Shown piece after piece: positions 23,786 to 34,699 of a stretch of 64,000 nucleotides of DNA; the stretch's first letter is position 1; the number at the start of each line of letters is the position of its first letter. The translations under genes and the position numbers were made by a program. Origin of the DNA: Scortum barcoo (lineage: Eukaryota > Chordata > Actinopteri > Centrarchiformes > Terapontidae); assembly GCA_023238725.1 (NCBI GenBank), contig CM041540.1:5834708-5898707 (forward strand), in the 5' to 3' direction. The notes beneath the pieces are model-generated. The model had not been told where the DNA came from and searched no databases. It was given only the letters and a program-made list of their open reading frames with translations.

Positions 23786-24215
23786 TGAGGTCGTTTGTCC
23801 CGGGGAGGAAGAAAGAAGAGGGTGGAGAGATGTCCACTGCCCTATTTCAACACGGTTCCTCTTTGTATGCCCTGTAGGTTGACAGTGAGAGCCTGTAGAG
23901 ATTTGACAAAACCAGCGGAAATTTGACCTTTAGTGACAACATGATTTACTTTTTCTTCTTTCTAGCATCTGATAAGAAACAGCTTGTATGTTGCGATAGG
24001 AGATGTAATACTCAGCGGTAGGGACAAATAATGAATATGGAAGAGATTTGTTTACTTAAGATTTGTGTTCTTACCTAATTATGTTATTTCTAGGCTTACT
24101 TTCTTAGGAGCAAATTGGATAGGATTTGTTTTTGCAATTGCATGACCTCGCTCTAATTTGGAAAACGCTTTGGTCCTTGCTCTGATTTAATAAAACTGTT
24201 TGCTCAAAGTGAAAC
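23786..24215 (+). other. ptn: ptn 3' UTR with polyadenylation signal
   Basis: A canonical AATAAA is at 24,189-24,194, about 405 bases after the stop, in an A/T-rich stretch. A second AATAAA is at 24,582-24,587. Which is used cannot be told from sequence. Either gives a 3' UTR of 0.4-0.8 kb. Confidence 0.55.
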
Positions 24216-27200
24216 ATCTTCACTTAATTAATTTGAGAAAAAAAAAAAAATCAAAAAAAGGAGAAACAATTGTGCAATTTGCAATTTTTTAAGCAGCTCA
24301 AGTTAATGATAACTCTTTACCCCAATTACTCTGTGCTATGTGATATTTTCCTTTTATTTCCAGTAAAAATCAGTTCTGTCTGGAGGCTGCATGCAAATAG
24401 CTACTGTACAAGTGTGCAAACTATTACTGTTTTTAGCTTTGTTTCCTACTGCTGCTCTGTTGTACCTCAATTTATACCCGCTGATTTTACTCTCCAGCTC
24501 TCGGCTGTAAAAAGTTTAAATCATCGCTATTGTAGTCCTCAGTTGGAGTTAACATACTTTGTTTCCTGTTACATTTCCAAAAATAAAAATGAATTAAAAA
24601 AAAATTTTAAAAAAAGATGTTTGTCTTTCACCTCGTGCATCCTGACGGTCAAAAACTCCAACTCAGAAACACATTTTGATATATTTTTATTTGAATTTTA
24701 TTCTGAGAGAATATGGCACAATGTAACCACTTGATGCAGTTCATTTTACAGTGTCATAGGTGGCCACTGATAGTAACACTCAGATTCATTGTCCAGAACA
24801 AATAATCAATCAAGAATGCATCAAAAAGGAAATCAATACTATTGTTACTGTACAGGAAGTATCATAGTGTGGGAGGGGGAAGAGGAGAATAAATGAGGGA
24901 CTCTTGGGGGGCGGGGGAACATTCAGATAGTAGCTATTAAAGACGTGTAAGTACATTTCAAATGTACCACATCTGAATTACATATAATGTATTATCATAT
25001 AGATATATACAATGCAAACAATAGACTGTTAAATTTATTTTTCCTATTGCAAGAGAAGCCACAAGCCACAGTGAATGAATACACAATGAACATCTACATA
25101 CATAAGCAAATGAAAAATGAACACCTGTATGTACATTTAACACTTGCAGCAGGCTACTGATTTTTCTTTTTTTTTTCTCTCCTTTTTCTTGGTATCGATT
25201 TTGTTTTAAATCCACATGTTACTTGCGACCCTTGAAGTTCAAATCGGGTCAAACAACTCAGAAAAAAAAATAAATAAAGAAAGAAAAAAAAAACATCTTT
25301 TCCTCAGGAGTTTAAAATTGCAAAAGTTATAAAGTGTGTCCAGTAAGATAGCAGATGACCAGCTTCTTCCTAAGGTGTGTGTGAAGCCTCATAACTTTAC
25401 AGGTGAAATCAAAATGGAGCCCTTGCCTCTGGGCCTTTGGGTCACATTGAAACTAGTTTTAGTTTTGTCCTCCCCTGGGTCTCCAGGTTTGCTCTTTTTT
25501 TCCACCCCCTTTCTGGCTGCAAAAGTCACTCTTGAAATCCCCTGGAACGCTTCTCCGAAGTTTGGATCCAGTAGCTCATTTTGCAAGGCAGGAATCCATT
25601 TCTTAGCAAAATCATGCCCCCCAGAAATGCACATATATTTATCCCCTCTACTTATAATCATATTCTCTTTGAAAGACTCCCATAAACCATTATATTCATA
25701 CCTTTATAGATTTTATATAACATTTCAAACCAAAACAAGAAACTCTCTGGCTGTACACTGATCATAGTCTAATGTTTTATACTACATTTGCACTTTGTAC
25801 AGTGATAAAAGAAACAGATTTATAAAACGTGATAGAAAATGTACAATATATATAATGTATTCATATGTATACCAGTACCACGCAAAGCTGTGTCTAAGTT
25901 AGTCTTTGGAAGCCTGTTGCTATTGAAAGACTGTTTTAAAGAGAAGGAGTGATGACAGAGAAATAGACAATCTCGCTTTGTGCAACTTCCCTGATGTGTG
26001 CCACGGTATTTTGTCCAATCTGATGTCTTCATGCTGAGGATGTCATTTAGAAAAAAAATAAAACACCGCACAGCGAGCTGCGCACACAAACGACAGCACT
26101 GATCTCCGTATAATGACAGACACACAGGGTCTGCGCAGGAAAGCACAGTTTCTCATATGACAAATGAGAGTGCACGCACACACACAGCTCACACACCCAA
26201 CACACACATCAGATGGAAAATCAACCAAAATAGCCCGCTGTGCCTCCAGGATAGTGCTGAAACATGTCACTGTTGCGACTGTACACTGTACAGTTGTTGA
26301 GAGATTAGAGTCCAAGAGACATTGAGATGATGATTTTAGATTGTTCAGTCCAAACTTTCATTGCCTTTGCAATCAGACGGTGGCTGTTAAGATGGAAATT
26401 ACAGCAATGGGAGCTCAGAGCTGAGAAAACACAATGTTCTTACGAAGAAAAAAGAAAGAAAAAGTTCATTCAGGGAGGCTGAATAACATCGCATCGTCTA
26501 CAACTTTCGGCACAGACACACTGAAGATACAACAGGGATTTTAGGATAAAGGAGCAATTTGTTTATTTCACTCTGGATAAGGCACTTTAAATTGCTCCGT
26601 ACAATCTGGCGATATATATTTTTCTGATGAAACTCTCGCAGCATGTACAGCTGCTTCTGCATGGCTGCACAAGATTGTTGAGATTATTCTCAGCGGCAGC
26701 CCCAAGAGCGAGGCCAGAGAGAAACCTTAACTTCGAAGCCGTCTCTCGTGTCATTTATGTACCCCGTAAAAGGAGTTTAGCCCTTTGACATAAGCCGTAT
26801 GAAAAGGAGCCCAGCTAGCTCTGACGGCACATTATGATCTGTTGATTACAATGGAGACAATGTTTACGCTACGCACGTTAGACGGATGAACATCAGAATA
26901 TATGTCCTTTGCACTAGCGCATATGCATTAGGATGGTAAAATATGGAGGTTGTGATCGCAAGAAACACAGGGCTTACGCAACGTGAGAGTGAGACGCAAT
27001 AAAAGCACAGGAGGGATGGTAAACAGCGCCATATCACTCTGTGTTTACACCAGGCAGCAGGTTTCGTCTGGGACACTCAGATTCCTGCAGCAAAAACCCT
27101 TGGCTGACCTGCCCGCGACGGTTGTGGCTTCTCCAAACATGGTTCACACGCAGCTTGATCCTTTAGCTTTGGATTTTGTCACTGACAACCCCCTTCCTCC

Positions 27201-27930
27201 TCCTCCTCCTCCTCCATTCTCCCTCTTCCTCACCCCCCCCCCAGTAACCATGACTACAAAGGCAAGCTTATCTATTTCATACATACAGCGTGTTCACCTC
27301 GGGGCCCCATCAGCCACCTTTCTCCCTCGCACGCATGACAGCCTCTCTCTTTCACTGTCACCTAAAGACGCTCTCTCGCTCTATCATAAGGCCGCGTTCT
27401 CTCACATCACCCACTACCCTCGTTTCGCTCTCCAACACAAAAGACAACGCCTGATACAAGAACACTGTTTTGTTCTCATCTGTTCATCCACTTGGCAACG
27501 GGGGAGCAAGTTGGTTGGGAGGGGGGGTGGAGAGCGAAACACTTCACGAGGACTTTGCTCCAGACGTTTGAAGTGTGTTTTTTTTTTTTTGGATGCATCT
27601 CGCCCTTTTTCCCCGCTCTCCGGGAGGTGATAAACTGCCATCACCTTCCATCAAACACCCAAGCAGCTGCTCAAACTGGGACCCCTGGACCTCCGCTGGA
27701 GCTGTGAGCCACTTACTCTCCCGCTGGTATCACTCAAACGACAGCTTAGCGAAGATTAATCAGATATTCTGGAAGGCTCTTTACCCACTACGGCGATGTG
27801 TGACAGATGTCAGGCAGACATGGCTCAACTCATCACCATGACGGATGGTCTGATGTTGAACTTGGATGGATGCCTCCGTTCCTGCTGAAACTGCTCGGAT
27901 AGATAAACATGGACCATCTACGTGTGTACA
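24216..27930. other. Convergent intergenic interval, ptn-proximal half
   Basis: No recognisable coding gene. The part from 24.66 to 26.3 kb has the composition of a 3' UTR when read on the minus strand: AATAAA-equivalents at plus 24,686-24,691 and 25,034-25,039, T-rich and TGTA-rich minus-strand sequence, and low CpG. It contains a minus open frame of about 100 codons (ending at 25,389) rich in Lys/Gly/Pro, with no family match I recognise. 26.9-27.9 kb contains a CT/C-rich tract and a 215-codon plus frame that looks like composition, not a gene. Confidence 0.4.
27189..27243. repeat. Polypyrimidine tract with (CCT)n and C10 run
   Basis: About 55 bases that are nearly all C and T, with a CCT repeat at about 27,195-27,215 and a C10 run at the end. 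The minus strand is purine/G-rich, so triplex or G-quadruplex formation is possible. Confidence 0.8.
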
Positions 27931-27931
27931 A

Positions 27932-28110
27932 CAGTGGTGGAAAGTATATTAACGATACTTTAATAAAGTTTTAAGGTACCCGTGCTCTAAGTTTTTTTCT
28001 TTTACTGCTACTTTTTACTTATATGCCGCTTTTTTTGATGATATATACTTAAATATCAAAAGTAAAAGTAAGTAAAGCATTATATTAAGTACATTTTGCT
28101 AATTTTTATG
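27932..28110. mobile_element. Fragment of a dispersed teleost MITE-like repeat (CAGTGGTGGAAAGTA end)
   Basis: It starts CAGTGGTGGAAAGTA and continues with TACTTTAATAAAG, AAGGTACCCGTGCT and AAAAGTAAAAGTAAGTAAAG. This is the arrangement of a very abundant fish repeat whose terminal inverted repeat begins CAGTGGTGGAAAGTAAC (hAT-like non-autonomous elements). The opposite terminus is missing, so the copy is truncated. The family is from memory. Confidence 0.55.
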
Positions 28111-28117
28111 TCTGTCC

Positions 28118-28240
28118 CACAGTCCAAAGCCTAAAAATATCCAGTTTATATGATTGGAAACAGAGAAACAGAACAGACATTTAATTTTCTAAATTGTTGC
28201 CCACTAATTGATTAAATCAACTCTACTGCTTCAGGTCTAC
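28118..28240. repeat. Dispersed repeat fragment ending in ATTGATTAAATCAACTCT-like sequence
   Basis: CACAGTCCAAAGCCTAAAAA followed by CCAGTTTATATGATTGGAAA, then GTTGCCCACTAATTGATTAA, resembles a widespread fish repeat (AGTCCAAAACCCAAAGATAT through AACTAATCGATTAATCG). The match is by memory and diverged. Confidence 0.4.
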
Positions 28241-29555
28241 ACTTTCACAGAGCTATGGGACTGACAAGAGACAGATCAGAGAAATATTGGCAAATATTGA
28301 AGGAGCAGAGGGAGAGATATCCTGGATTTTAGGGCCTAGTATTGGTCACAGACCAAAAGCTCCATGCAACCAGTTTGTTGTGCAAGCTTTCCTGAAAACA
28401 CATTTTCTCAATCAGCTATGAGCAACGGGGTCCCATATAAACACAATGCTTTCATGTAGGTTTGTGCAAGTTTTTTTTAACCTACACTGGCCATGTGACT
28501 AATAAATTGAAGTTGACATATCAAATGAATGTAGTGCCCATTTAAGTTGAATTTTAAATGCAGGACATTAACTTGTAATAGAGTAATTTTATTTATATAT
28601 ATATATTTTTTTTATGCTGGAGATGCATCCTCAGCTTCTGGATGTCTGGTATTTTAACATAAAATTGTCCATTTTTATGCAGGATTTTGGCAAAGAAATG
28701 TAATGTCAGTGTGGGAGCTCACTGCTAAATTGTTAATTTCTGTTACTACAACTTTGAAATATCAATGAAGCGCAGCTCTGCCCATAGATGAACTTTACAG
28801 GAAAGAAGGCAGGAATGAGCGGAGGAGAGAAAGAAAATTAATGACAGAGCAAGCTAATGAATGTACATGTGGTATTTACATTACATTCATGACCTCATAT
28901 ACGAGGTGGAGACTAAAACCGGATCAGGACTGAGTGGAGCACTAAGTGGGGCATGGGCGTGAAGCATGCAAGCACAAGCTGAGCATGTAATGGGCAATCT
29001 TTAATCTGAAATGTAGGTGTTCCACATCGTCCCGTAATCTGATCAGCCTCATGGTGAGTTTTCATTATAGGATCTGTCCCAGATCTCTCTTTAAAAAATG
29101 GAGACAGCCTTGAGGAGCTATTCGGTGCGGGCGTAATTCTTTGCAAAGCCCCCCTACCAGCCGCGGTAGCAGCCTCCTGATGGCACACGTTCATGCATAT
29201 TCATCACTCTTACTGGTGAGCATACATTAATGTAACCGAGAATTGCCTAATAGGTTGAAACGATGGATGATGCGCATGAATACACAGAACATGTCTTACA
29301 GTAAATTTATATTTTCTCATTTCCTTTATGCAAATTAGCATAATTGTGTATTACTTTTTAATCTTTTAAGCATATAATGATTTTCGAGGAATTAATTACA
29401 TTTTCGAAATAAAAAAAAAAAAAGGAGATGGGTTATGAAACATGTACAGTAAAGACGCTAATCTTGGAAATAGCCCTTATTTAATTCACAAGGTCGCGAC
29501 CTGTGATCAGAAGTAGACTCCACTCTTGGAGCAAACACACGTCGGTATCGATACC

Positions 29556-29627
29556 CACACACACACACACACATACGCCTCACACACAGGGCACACACAC
29601 ACGCCACACACACACACACACACACTG

Positions 29628-29676
<49 letters not shown>

Positions 29677-29696
29677 ACACCCACACACACACACAC
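29556..29696. repeat. Large (CA)n microsatellite with interruptions
   Basis: About 140 bases of CA with interruptions such as TACGCCT, GGG and TGG. The last block has more than 20 perfect units. Confidence 0.96.
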
Positions 29697-29810
29697 TAAG
29701 TTTTCACAATCATCATCAGCACAGGTCGGTACAGTACACGCTGCGACATCAATCCACTAATCAGCAGAATCAAATCAAATGATGTCTCCCACTCATCCAC
29801 ACACACCCAA

Positions 29811-29854
29811 AACAACAACAACAACAACAACAACAAAACACACACACACACACA
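29811..29854. repeat. (AAC)n joined to (CA)n microsatellite
   Basis: About nine AAC/ACA units run directly into eight CA units. Confidence 0.93.
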
Positions 29855-30164
29855 TTTCCGCAGCTCTGAGCTCCAGCCACCTGTTTCACTCAGAGTACGA
29901 AAGGTTCCTACTGCAACAACGGCGGAGGACTTGACAGCAAAAGTAAACATCTTAATAACCGCCATAAATTATAAAATCGCATCAGCTTTTTACAACCACA
30001 GAGAGGCTGTCTGATGTGATGTAAATGGCTGGCAAATCAAAGAGTGCGACTGAACAATCTCATGCCACATTTTTTTCTTTTCTTCTCCACTATTTATTCA
30101 CAATGCTTGTTGTTTGTTGTCAGTTTGTTGTTTCTGCAGATTTATGGTTATTCTCTGTAATGAT

Positions 30165-30480
30165 ACATGGCAGGTCGTAATATCAAAATGTGAAAAACAA
30201 GCTGTGGCTTCATGGGGCTTACATTAGGGACAATTTTTTAGCCCAGGTGTAGGAAATTTTGGCTCTATTGTCCTGTATTAAATCCTTAAGATATAAATAT
30301 AGATTATAGAGCTTCAGAGGTGCTAGCAGGGAGATCATTTTTTAACCTTTGCACAGAGCCAAGCAAGCAGATTCCCTCTGCTTGCTCGCTTTATGCTAAG
30401 CTAAGCTGACTGTATCCTGGCTTCAGCTTCACATCTACATGACATGAGTGGCATTAATCTTGTCAAATCTTGTCAGCTGT
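30165..30480 (+). repeat. SINE-like dispersed repeat (ATGCTAAGCTAAGCTGAC family), copy 1
   Basis: Key landmarks in order are CAGAGGTGCTAGCAGG, ACCTTTGCACAGAGCCAAGC, TTTATGCTAAGCTAAGCTGA, then GCTTCAGCTTCACATCTACA and GACATGAGTGGCATTAATCT. A related copy lies on the opposite strand at about 50.07-50.4 kb in this window, so it is a dispersed family and not unique sequence. It resembles a very common teleost repeat. Confidence 0.65.
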
Positions 30481-31780
30481 GTTCATTCTCTCATAGGATC
30501 ACCGATTCATCTGGCTGGTCCAAATGAGAAACTCTGTATGTCCCCATCCATTGGACTGATATTTTTCTATTTTATGGCACAAAATGGGTCGACATCCTGC
30601 AAAGACTTGGCTCACGGAAATGATGAAAAAACAAATCCTTGCAGAATATTTATTCTTTAGAAAGTAGTTCAAATGCAAAAAAAAAAAAAAAAACTCTTGT
30701 CAGTGAGGACTGCGTAACCAGGACACTGTTTGTGTAAGGAAATACTGCTGTCTAAATGTCACATTTTCAATGTTGTGAACACACAAAATATTGCCTTCAC
30801 CTCCACTGTTTTTGAATTGGAATTTCGAAGCTGATTTCAATACCTGGCCAATGAAAAGCAACCTGACCAGCTGCCTGGTTAAATACCAACAGCAGAGGTC
30901 GGACTCTCCTTTTGTAATTTGGCTTAACCGACTTTTAAGTTTGAAATTACTTCTTGCCACCAGATGTGCCCGTCAGCAAGTCGACAAGTGCAGCGTTAAC
31001 ATATTGAAATATCTATTATGTATTAATGGCAGCTCATTCCCACAGGGGCTCGTCTGTAGATGAGATAGCTTCCAGCCCTGATGTGATCATGTCAGAGGTA
31101 ATCTGCACAAGCTGCCCCACTTCATTCTACATGTTGCTGGTTGGAAGTGCCATGATGAGGATCACAGACAGAGAGAAGGCAGGCAGAGGGGCAGACATTG
31201 GTGTACACGCACACTCCGAGCCAGCGCACACCCACCTGTGCACTCACATACATATTGAATATACACTAATATGTACAGTTATCTACAGGTATCTTCACTG
31301 AACTTCAAACTTCTGAGGTTTATAAATTCAGTCAGCCCTATTTTCCCATTTTGAAGTTTTCTTGTGTTTTTCGTACAGCGCAGATCTTCCTCGGCTCTTT
31401 ATCTTTTTTTCATTTTTTTTTATCAGCTCGGTGTCACTCCCAAGTGCTGCCTGCTTTACACACCCTCATTTTTTTTTAGCTTACAACTCAGAATAAAGAA
31501 AACAGAATTTTTCCTTCCTTATCTATGCTGCTTCTGCACGACACATCTCAACGCAACTGGCATCAGTTGAATTTGTGTAAAGTGCTACAACCGGTTATTG
31601 AGAGAGAAATTGAAAGAAAAAAAAGATAAAATGATGGAAAGTAATTTTATATGTACTCTCAGTCTTTCATGCTCTCAAACCTTTTTCACAAACAGATACA
31701 AACACCACACGCACACACACATATATACATGGATGGCACACACACACTCATACCGCCACTCTCTCTGGAGTGGCCCATAT

Positions 31781-33295
31781 TTATCTAGCTGACCTAATAT
31801 TTTTATACTGGCAGAGGAGAAGATGTTTGAAAGTCTTTTTAAATGTGACGTTGCACAGAGCGTAGCAGGCCGGGTTGATGGTGCTGTTGATGTAGCACAG
31901 CCAGTATCCAATAGTCCACACTGTGTTTGGGATGCAGCTGGAGCAGAAGGTGTTAATAAGCACCATCACATTGTAAGGAGTCCAGGTGGCTACAAAAGCT
32001 ACCAGGATGGCCATTATAGTGCGGGTCACTTTTTTCTCCCGCGATGGCGCCGCTTTCTTCTTCTTGTTGGGAGGCTGCTTTGTCATCTTCACGATCTTCC
32101 TCGCCACGTGATTCTGCCGCTCCGTGGCCGGGACAATCTCAACGGTGGCATTGGATGGTGTGTAGCAGTCACCCTTTGGTGATTTAGTCTTGATCTTGAT
32201 GCATGTCAGCTTGGAGCCCCCTGCCTTGGCCCGCTGACGTGGGAGTGGCTGGTTTGTCTCTGCGCTGGAGTTGGCAGCAGAGGGCGCCACCTCCTCGTCC
32301 TTCTGATTGGATGCAGCTACGCTGCCAGATGTTGAATCATTGGAGCTCTCCTTCTCTTCGCCAGGAGCGCAGTTCTCCTTTGCCACGTCGTCAGCTTCGG
32401 TTTCTCCGTCAGCAGTGGTCGAGGAAGGTCCTTTGCCGTTTTGCAGTTTTCCATCATGCTGGTTAGCTCCATTATCAGCATTCTGGCTCTGGGAATGCCC
32501 CGCGTCTTCCCCTGGTACGTTGTTATTGTTGGGTTTTGGTGTATTGTTCCTCCTCTGGCCAGGTGACAGTGGCTCCGGATTGGCTCCTGACGGCTTGCGG
32601 TTGTCCTTCTTCACGCGACTCTTGCTCGCCCTGGAGATCTGCCAGTAGAGCTGAATCATGATGATGATGATGACAGGCAGGTAAAAGGCGGCAATGGCGG
32701 TGCCAAAGGTGACTGCGGCATTAGAGAAGAACTGGATGTAGCACTCCTTCTCAGGCACTGTCCGCCCTCCAACAATGAACTGCCAGAAGAGAATGGCCGG
32801 TGCCCACAGAATGAAAGACAGGACCCAGGCTGCAGCAATCATCATCCCTGCCATCTTGGTGGTCCGTTTGACAGGGTAGCTGAGGGGCTTGGTGACACAG
32901 AAATATCTGTCAAAGCTTATGATGAGAAGATTCATGACAGACGCATTGCTGACAACATAGTCCAAGGCTAACCACAAGTCGCAAACCACCGGCCCCAGTG
33001 GCCAGTACCCAATTACTATGTAGACTGTGTATAAGTTCATAGAGCACAGTCCAATAATTAGGTCAGCACATGCAAGGCTGAATAAAAAATAGTTGTTGAC
33101 AGTCTGTAAGTTCCTATTAACTTTGATGGAAAGCATGACCAGGATATTTCCAATAACTGTGACCAAACTGAGGGAACCGGCCACCAACACGATGAACACC
33201 ACCTCCACAGTCTTGTAAGCGCTTTCTCTCTCTTCCACAACTTCTGTGTCGTTGCCTTCAGAGGCATTCCAGTAGGTGACATTGAATACATCCAT
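31781..33295 (-). CDS. chrm2: Muscarinic acetylcholine receptor M2
   Basis: Complete intronless 504-codon frame (human 466). Class A GPCR that in the family couples to Gi/o, inhibits adenylyl cyclase and opens GIRK channels in heart and neurons. N-glycosylation sites are at N5, N10 and N15. The TM1-TM4 core is near-identical to human M2: the orthosteric Asp is D112 in ALDYVVSN, DRY is 129-131, and C105-C185 form the loop disulfide. TM6 has W438, Y441 and N442, TM7 has Y464 and Y468, and NPACY is at 474-478. The palmitoylation Cys is C495. The third loop (about 222-420) keeps the M2-type KPNNNN and EEKESSNDSTS (GRK-site) segments and ends ARKIVKMTKQP, which excludes M4. Extra length against human: 9 at the N-terminus, 2 in TM5 and 27 in the third loop. 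The TM5 insertion is odd (see findings). Start chosen at GCCATGG. Whether this is the a or b teleost duplicate cannot be settled. Confidence 0.98.
   Translation of the reverse strand: MDVFNVTYWNASEGNDTEVVEERESAYKTVEVVFIVLVAGSLSLVTVIGNILVMLSIKVNRNLQTVNNYFLFSLACADLIIGLCSMNLYTVYIVIGYWPLGPVVCDLWLALDYVVSNASVMNLLIISFDRYFCVTKPLSYPVKRTTKMAGMMIAAAWVLSFILWAPAILFWQFIVGGRTVPEKECYIQFFSNAAVTFGTAIAAFYLPVIIIIMIQLYWQISRASKSRVKKDNRKPSGANPEPLSPGQRRNNTPKPNNNNVPGEDAGHSQSQNADNGANQHDGKLQNGKGPSSTTADGETEADDVAKENCAPGEEKESSNDSTSGSVAASNQKDEEVAPSAANSSAETNQPLPRQRAKAGGSKLTCIKIKTKSPKGDCYTPSNATVEIVPATERQNHVARKIVKMTKQPPNKKKKAAPSREKKVTRTIMAILVAFVATWTPYNVMVLINTFCSSCIPNTVWTIGYWLCYINSTINPACYALCNVTFKKTFKHLLLCQYKNIRSAR
32658..32672 (-). 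repeat. chrm2: Coding (ATC)n trinucleotide repeat within TM5 of chrm2
   Basis: Five ATG units on the plus strand read as ATC codons on the coding strand and give Ile-Ile-Ile-Ile-Met after the conserved FYLPV. Human M2 has Ile-Ile-Met at this place, so two Ile codons look inserted by slippage. Confidence 0.85.
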
Positions 33296-33336
33296 GGCAT
33301 TTGGTCTTTTGTTGCCACCTCCTACTCAGATGGAAC
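33296..33336 (-). other. chrm2: chrm2 5' UTR part of coding exon with splice acceptor
   Basis: On the minus strand, CTTTTCTGTTCTCTTTTGTAG lies directly before position 33,336, a textbook pyrimidine tract and AG. The coding exon thus starts with 41 nt of 5' UTR, and non-coding exon(s) lie further upstream (higher coordinates), as in mammalian CHRM2. An out-of-frame ATG at 33,300-33,298 in weak context overlaps the receptor start and opens a frame ending at 33,058. Confidence 0.75.
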
Positions 33337-34633
33337 CTACAAAAGAGAACAGAAAAGAGAAGAGAAGATTTGTAATGGAGGTGCAAAAGATGACTTCAGC
33401 GTTTTAGTCATTTGAAGACTCGGCATATGGCAGATATAATAGGGTTGTGGGTAAAGCACAGTTGTATTATGCTATTAAGCTTTACTTAAACTTCACCTTT
33501 TAGAAAGAACTGATTCCTTTCCCTTCAACTTGATCATGAATCTGTAGTGCCTTGACAACCAACATAATGGCGATGATGGCGGTTTTGGCTGGTGACCTTT
33601 CTTGCATGTCATATCTCCCCTTTCTTTCCCACACGTTCCTGTCTGCTTTTTAACTGACACCTATCCAAGAAAATGCTCAAAGAGAGTCAAACAAAAATCA
33701 AAATTGGCATTAAAAAAAAAAAAACAAGGGGAGAATAAACCATGATCTAAATTAAAATACCAAATTGCTGTGGGACATCAGCATCAATTTATAATTGCAG
33801 TTATTGGTTTCAGTCGTAATGTGTAAAATATATTCAATGTGGTACAAAAGATGCAATGGCATATTTTCATGTGTAACAGTGGGAAGGGAGACAAATGATG
33901 AGCCAAAGGTAGATTATGAAATATGAATATATGTGTCTCTAAACCATCCGTATGAGCAGTGTGACCTTTTCTGTGATACATCAGCTTTTAGCTTGTCTGA
34001 AAGCAATTCATCACATAACAGTGACAATTTTGGCTGTACGCCAATTAGATTGGTAATTAAAAGCACAGATATCTGGCACAGATATTTTTCATAATCACTG
34101 TGTAAATAACATCTCCCCATTAGACACCTGCTTCATTATTGATAATTAAAAAAACAAACAAACAAACAAAAAAAACTGACTGCACAATCTAAATGCACAT
34201 GAATGGCTCATGAAAAATGAGATGTGTGGAAGTGAGGCAGCAGGTCAAATGAGGATATCACAGTAATAGCCTCAGCATGGTGGAGCAATTTTTTTTTTTT
34301 TTTTCCCTTTTTGAAAAATCAAGCTTCAATTAATTTCAACCTAATCAGTTGGAGAAAGGACTTGTTTATTTGCTGGACAACAGAGTGTATTGAATGTATA
34401 ATTTCTAAATGCATAATTTCAACATAAAAGAATATTAGGTGTAGAAATCAATGTGATGTATGAAAAATATTTTTGAACATCCACTCTGTTGCATACATTT
34501 TTGACTACATAATGCATCACGAATACAAATGAAATAGCTTGTATTATTGTCTTTTCATTTCTTCTCTCCTCTGAATTTGTTCTCAAATTTGCCTTTGATG
34601 GATGTTTAAAGATTAACCTTCCCTACATGAAAG

Positions 34634-34636
<3 letters not shown>

Positions 34637-34696
<60 letters not shown>
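34637..34696. repeat. (TA)n microsatellite
   Basis: About 30 uninterrupted AT units followed by a T-rich flank. Confidence 0.96.

Positions 34697-34699
<3 letters not shown>

Larger units (their letters stand above)
28245..31780. other. Intergenic / chrm2 3' UTR interval (minus strand)
   Basis: Downstream of the chrm2 stop on the minus strand. A minus-strand AATAAA (plus TTTATT) at 30,649-30,654 would give a 3' UTR of about 1.1 kb, but the real end is not determinable here. Apart from the microsatellites and the SINE-like repeat listed separately, nothing coding is recognised. Confidence 0.4.

Noticed and set aside
26551..26598. 10-bp perfect inverted repeat GGAGCAATTT / AAATTGCTCC with 28-base loop
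   Set aside because: Several such inverted repeats are expected by chance in a window of this size, and nothing around it suggests a structured RNA.
26983..27630. 215-codon plus-strand frame, the longest outside chrm2
   Set aside because: It starts with GTG, passes through the CT/C-rich tract (polyproline, serine-leucine runs) and has no domain. A frame of this length is expected at about the tenth-of-one level by chance in 64 kb and is favoured by the skewed composition.
29458..29760. Frames rich in Thr-His or Cys-Val across 29.5-29.7 kb
   Set aside because: They are translations of the CA/TG microsatellite.
32203..32648. Long plus-strand frames inside chrm2 (87, 113 and 119 codons)
   Set aside because: They are antisense shadows of the GC-rich third-loop coding region of the receptor.
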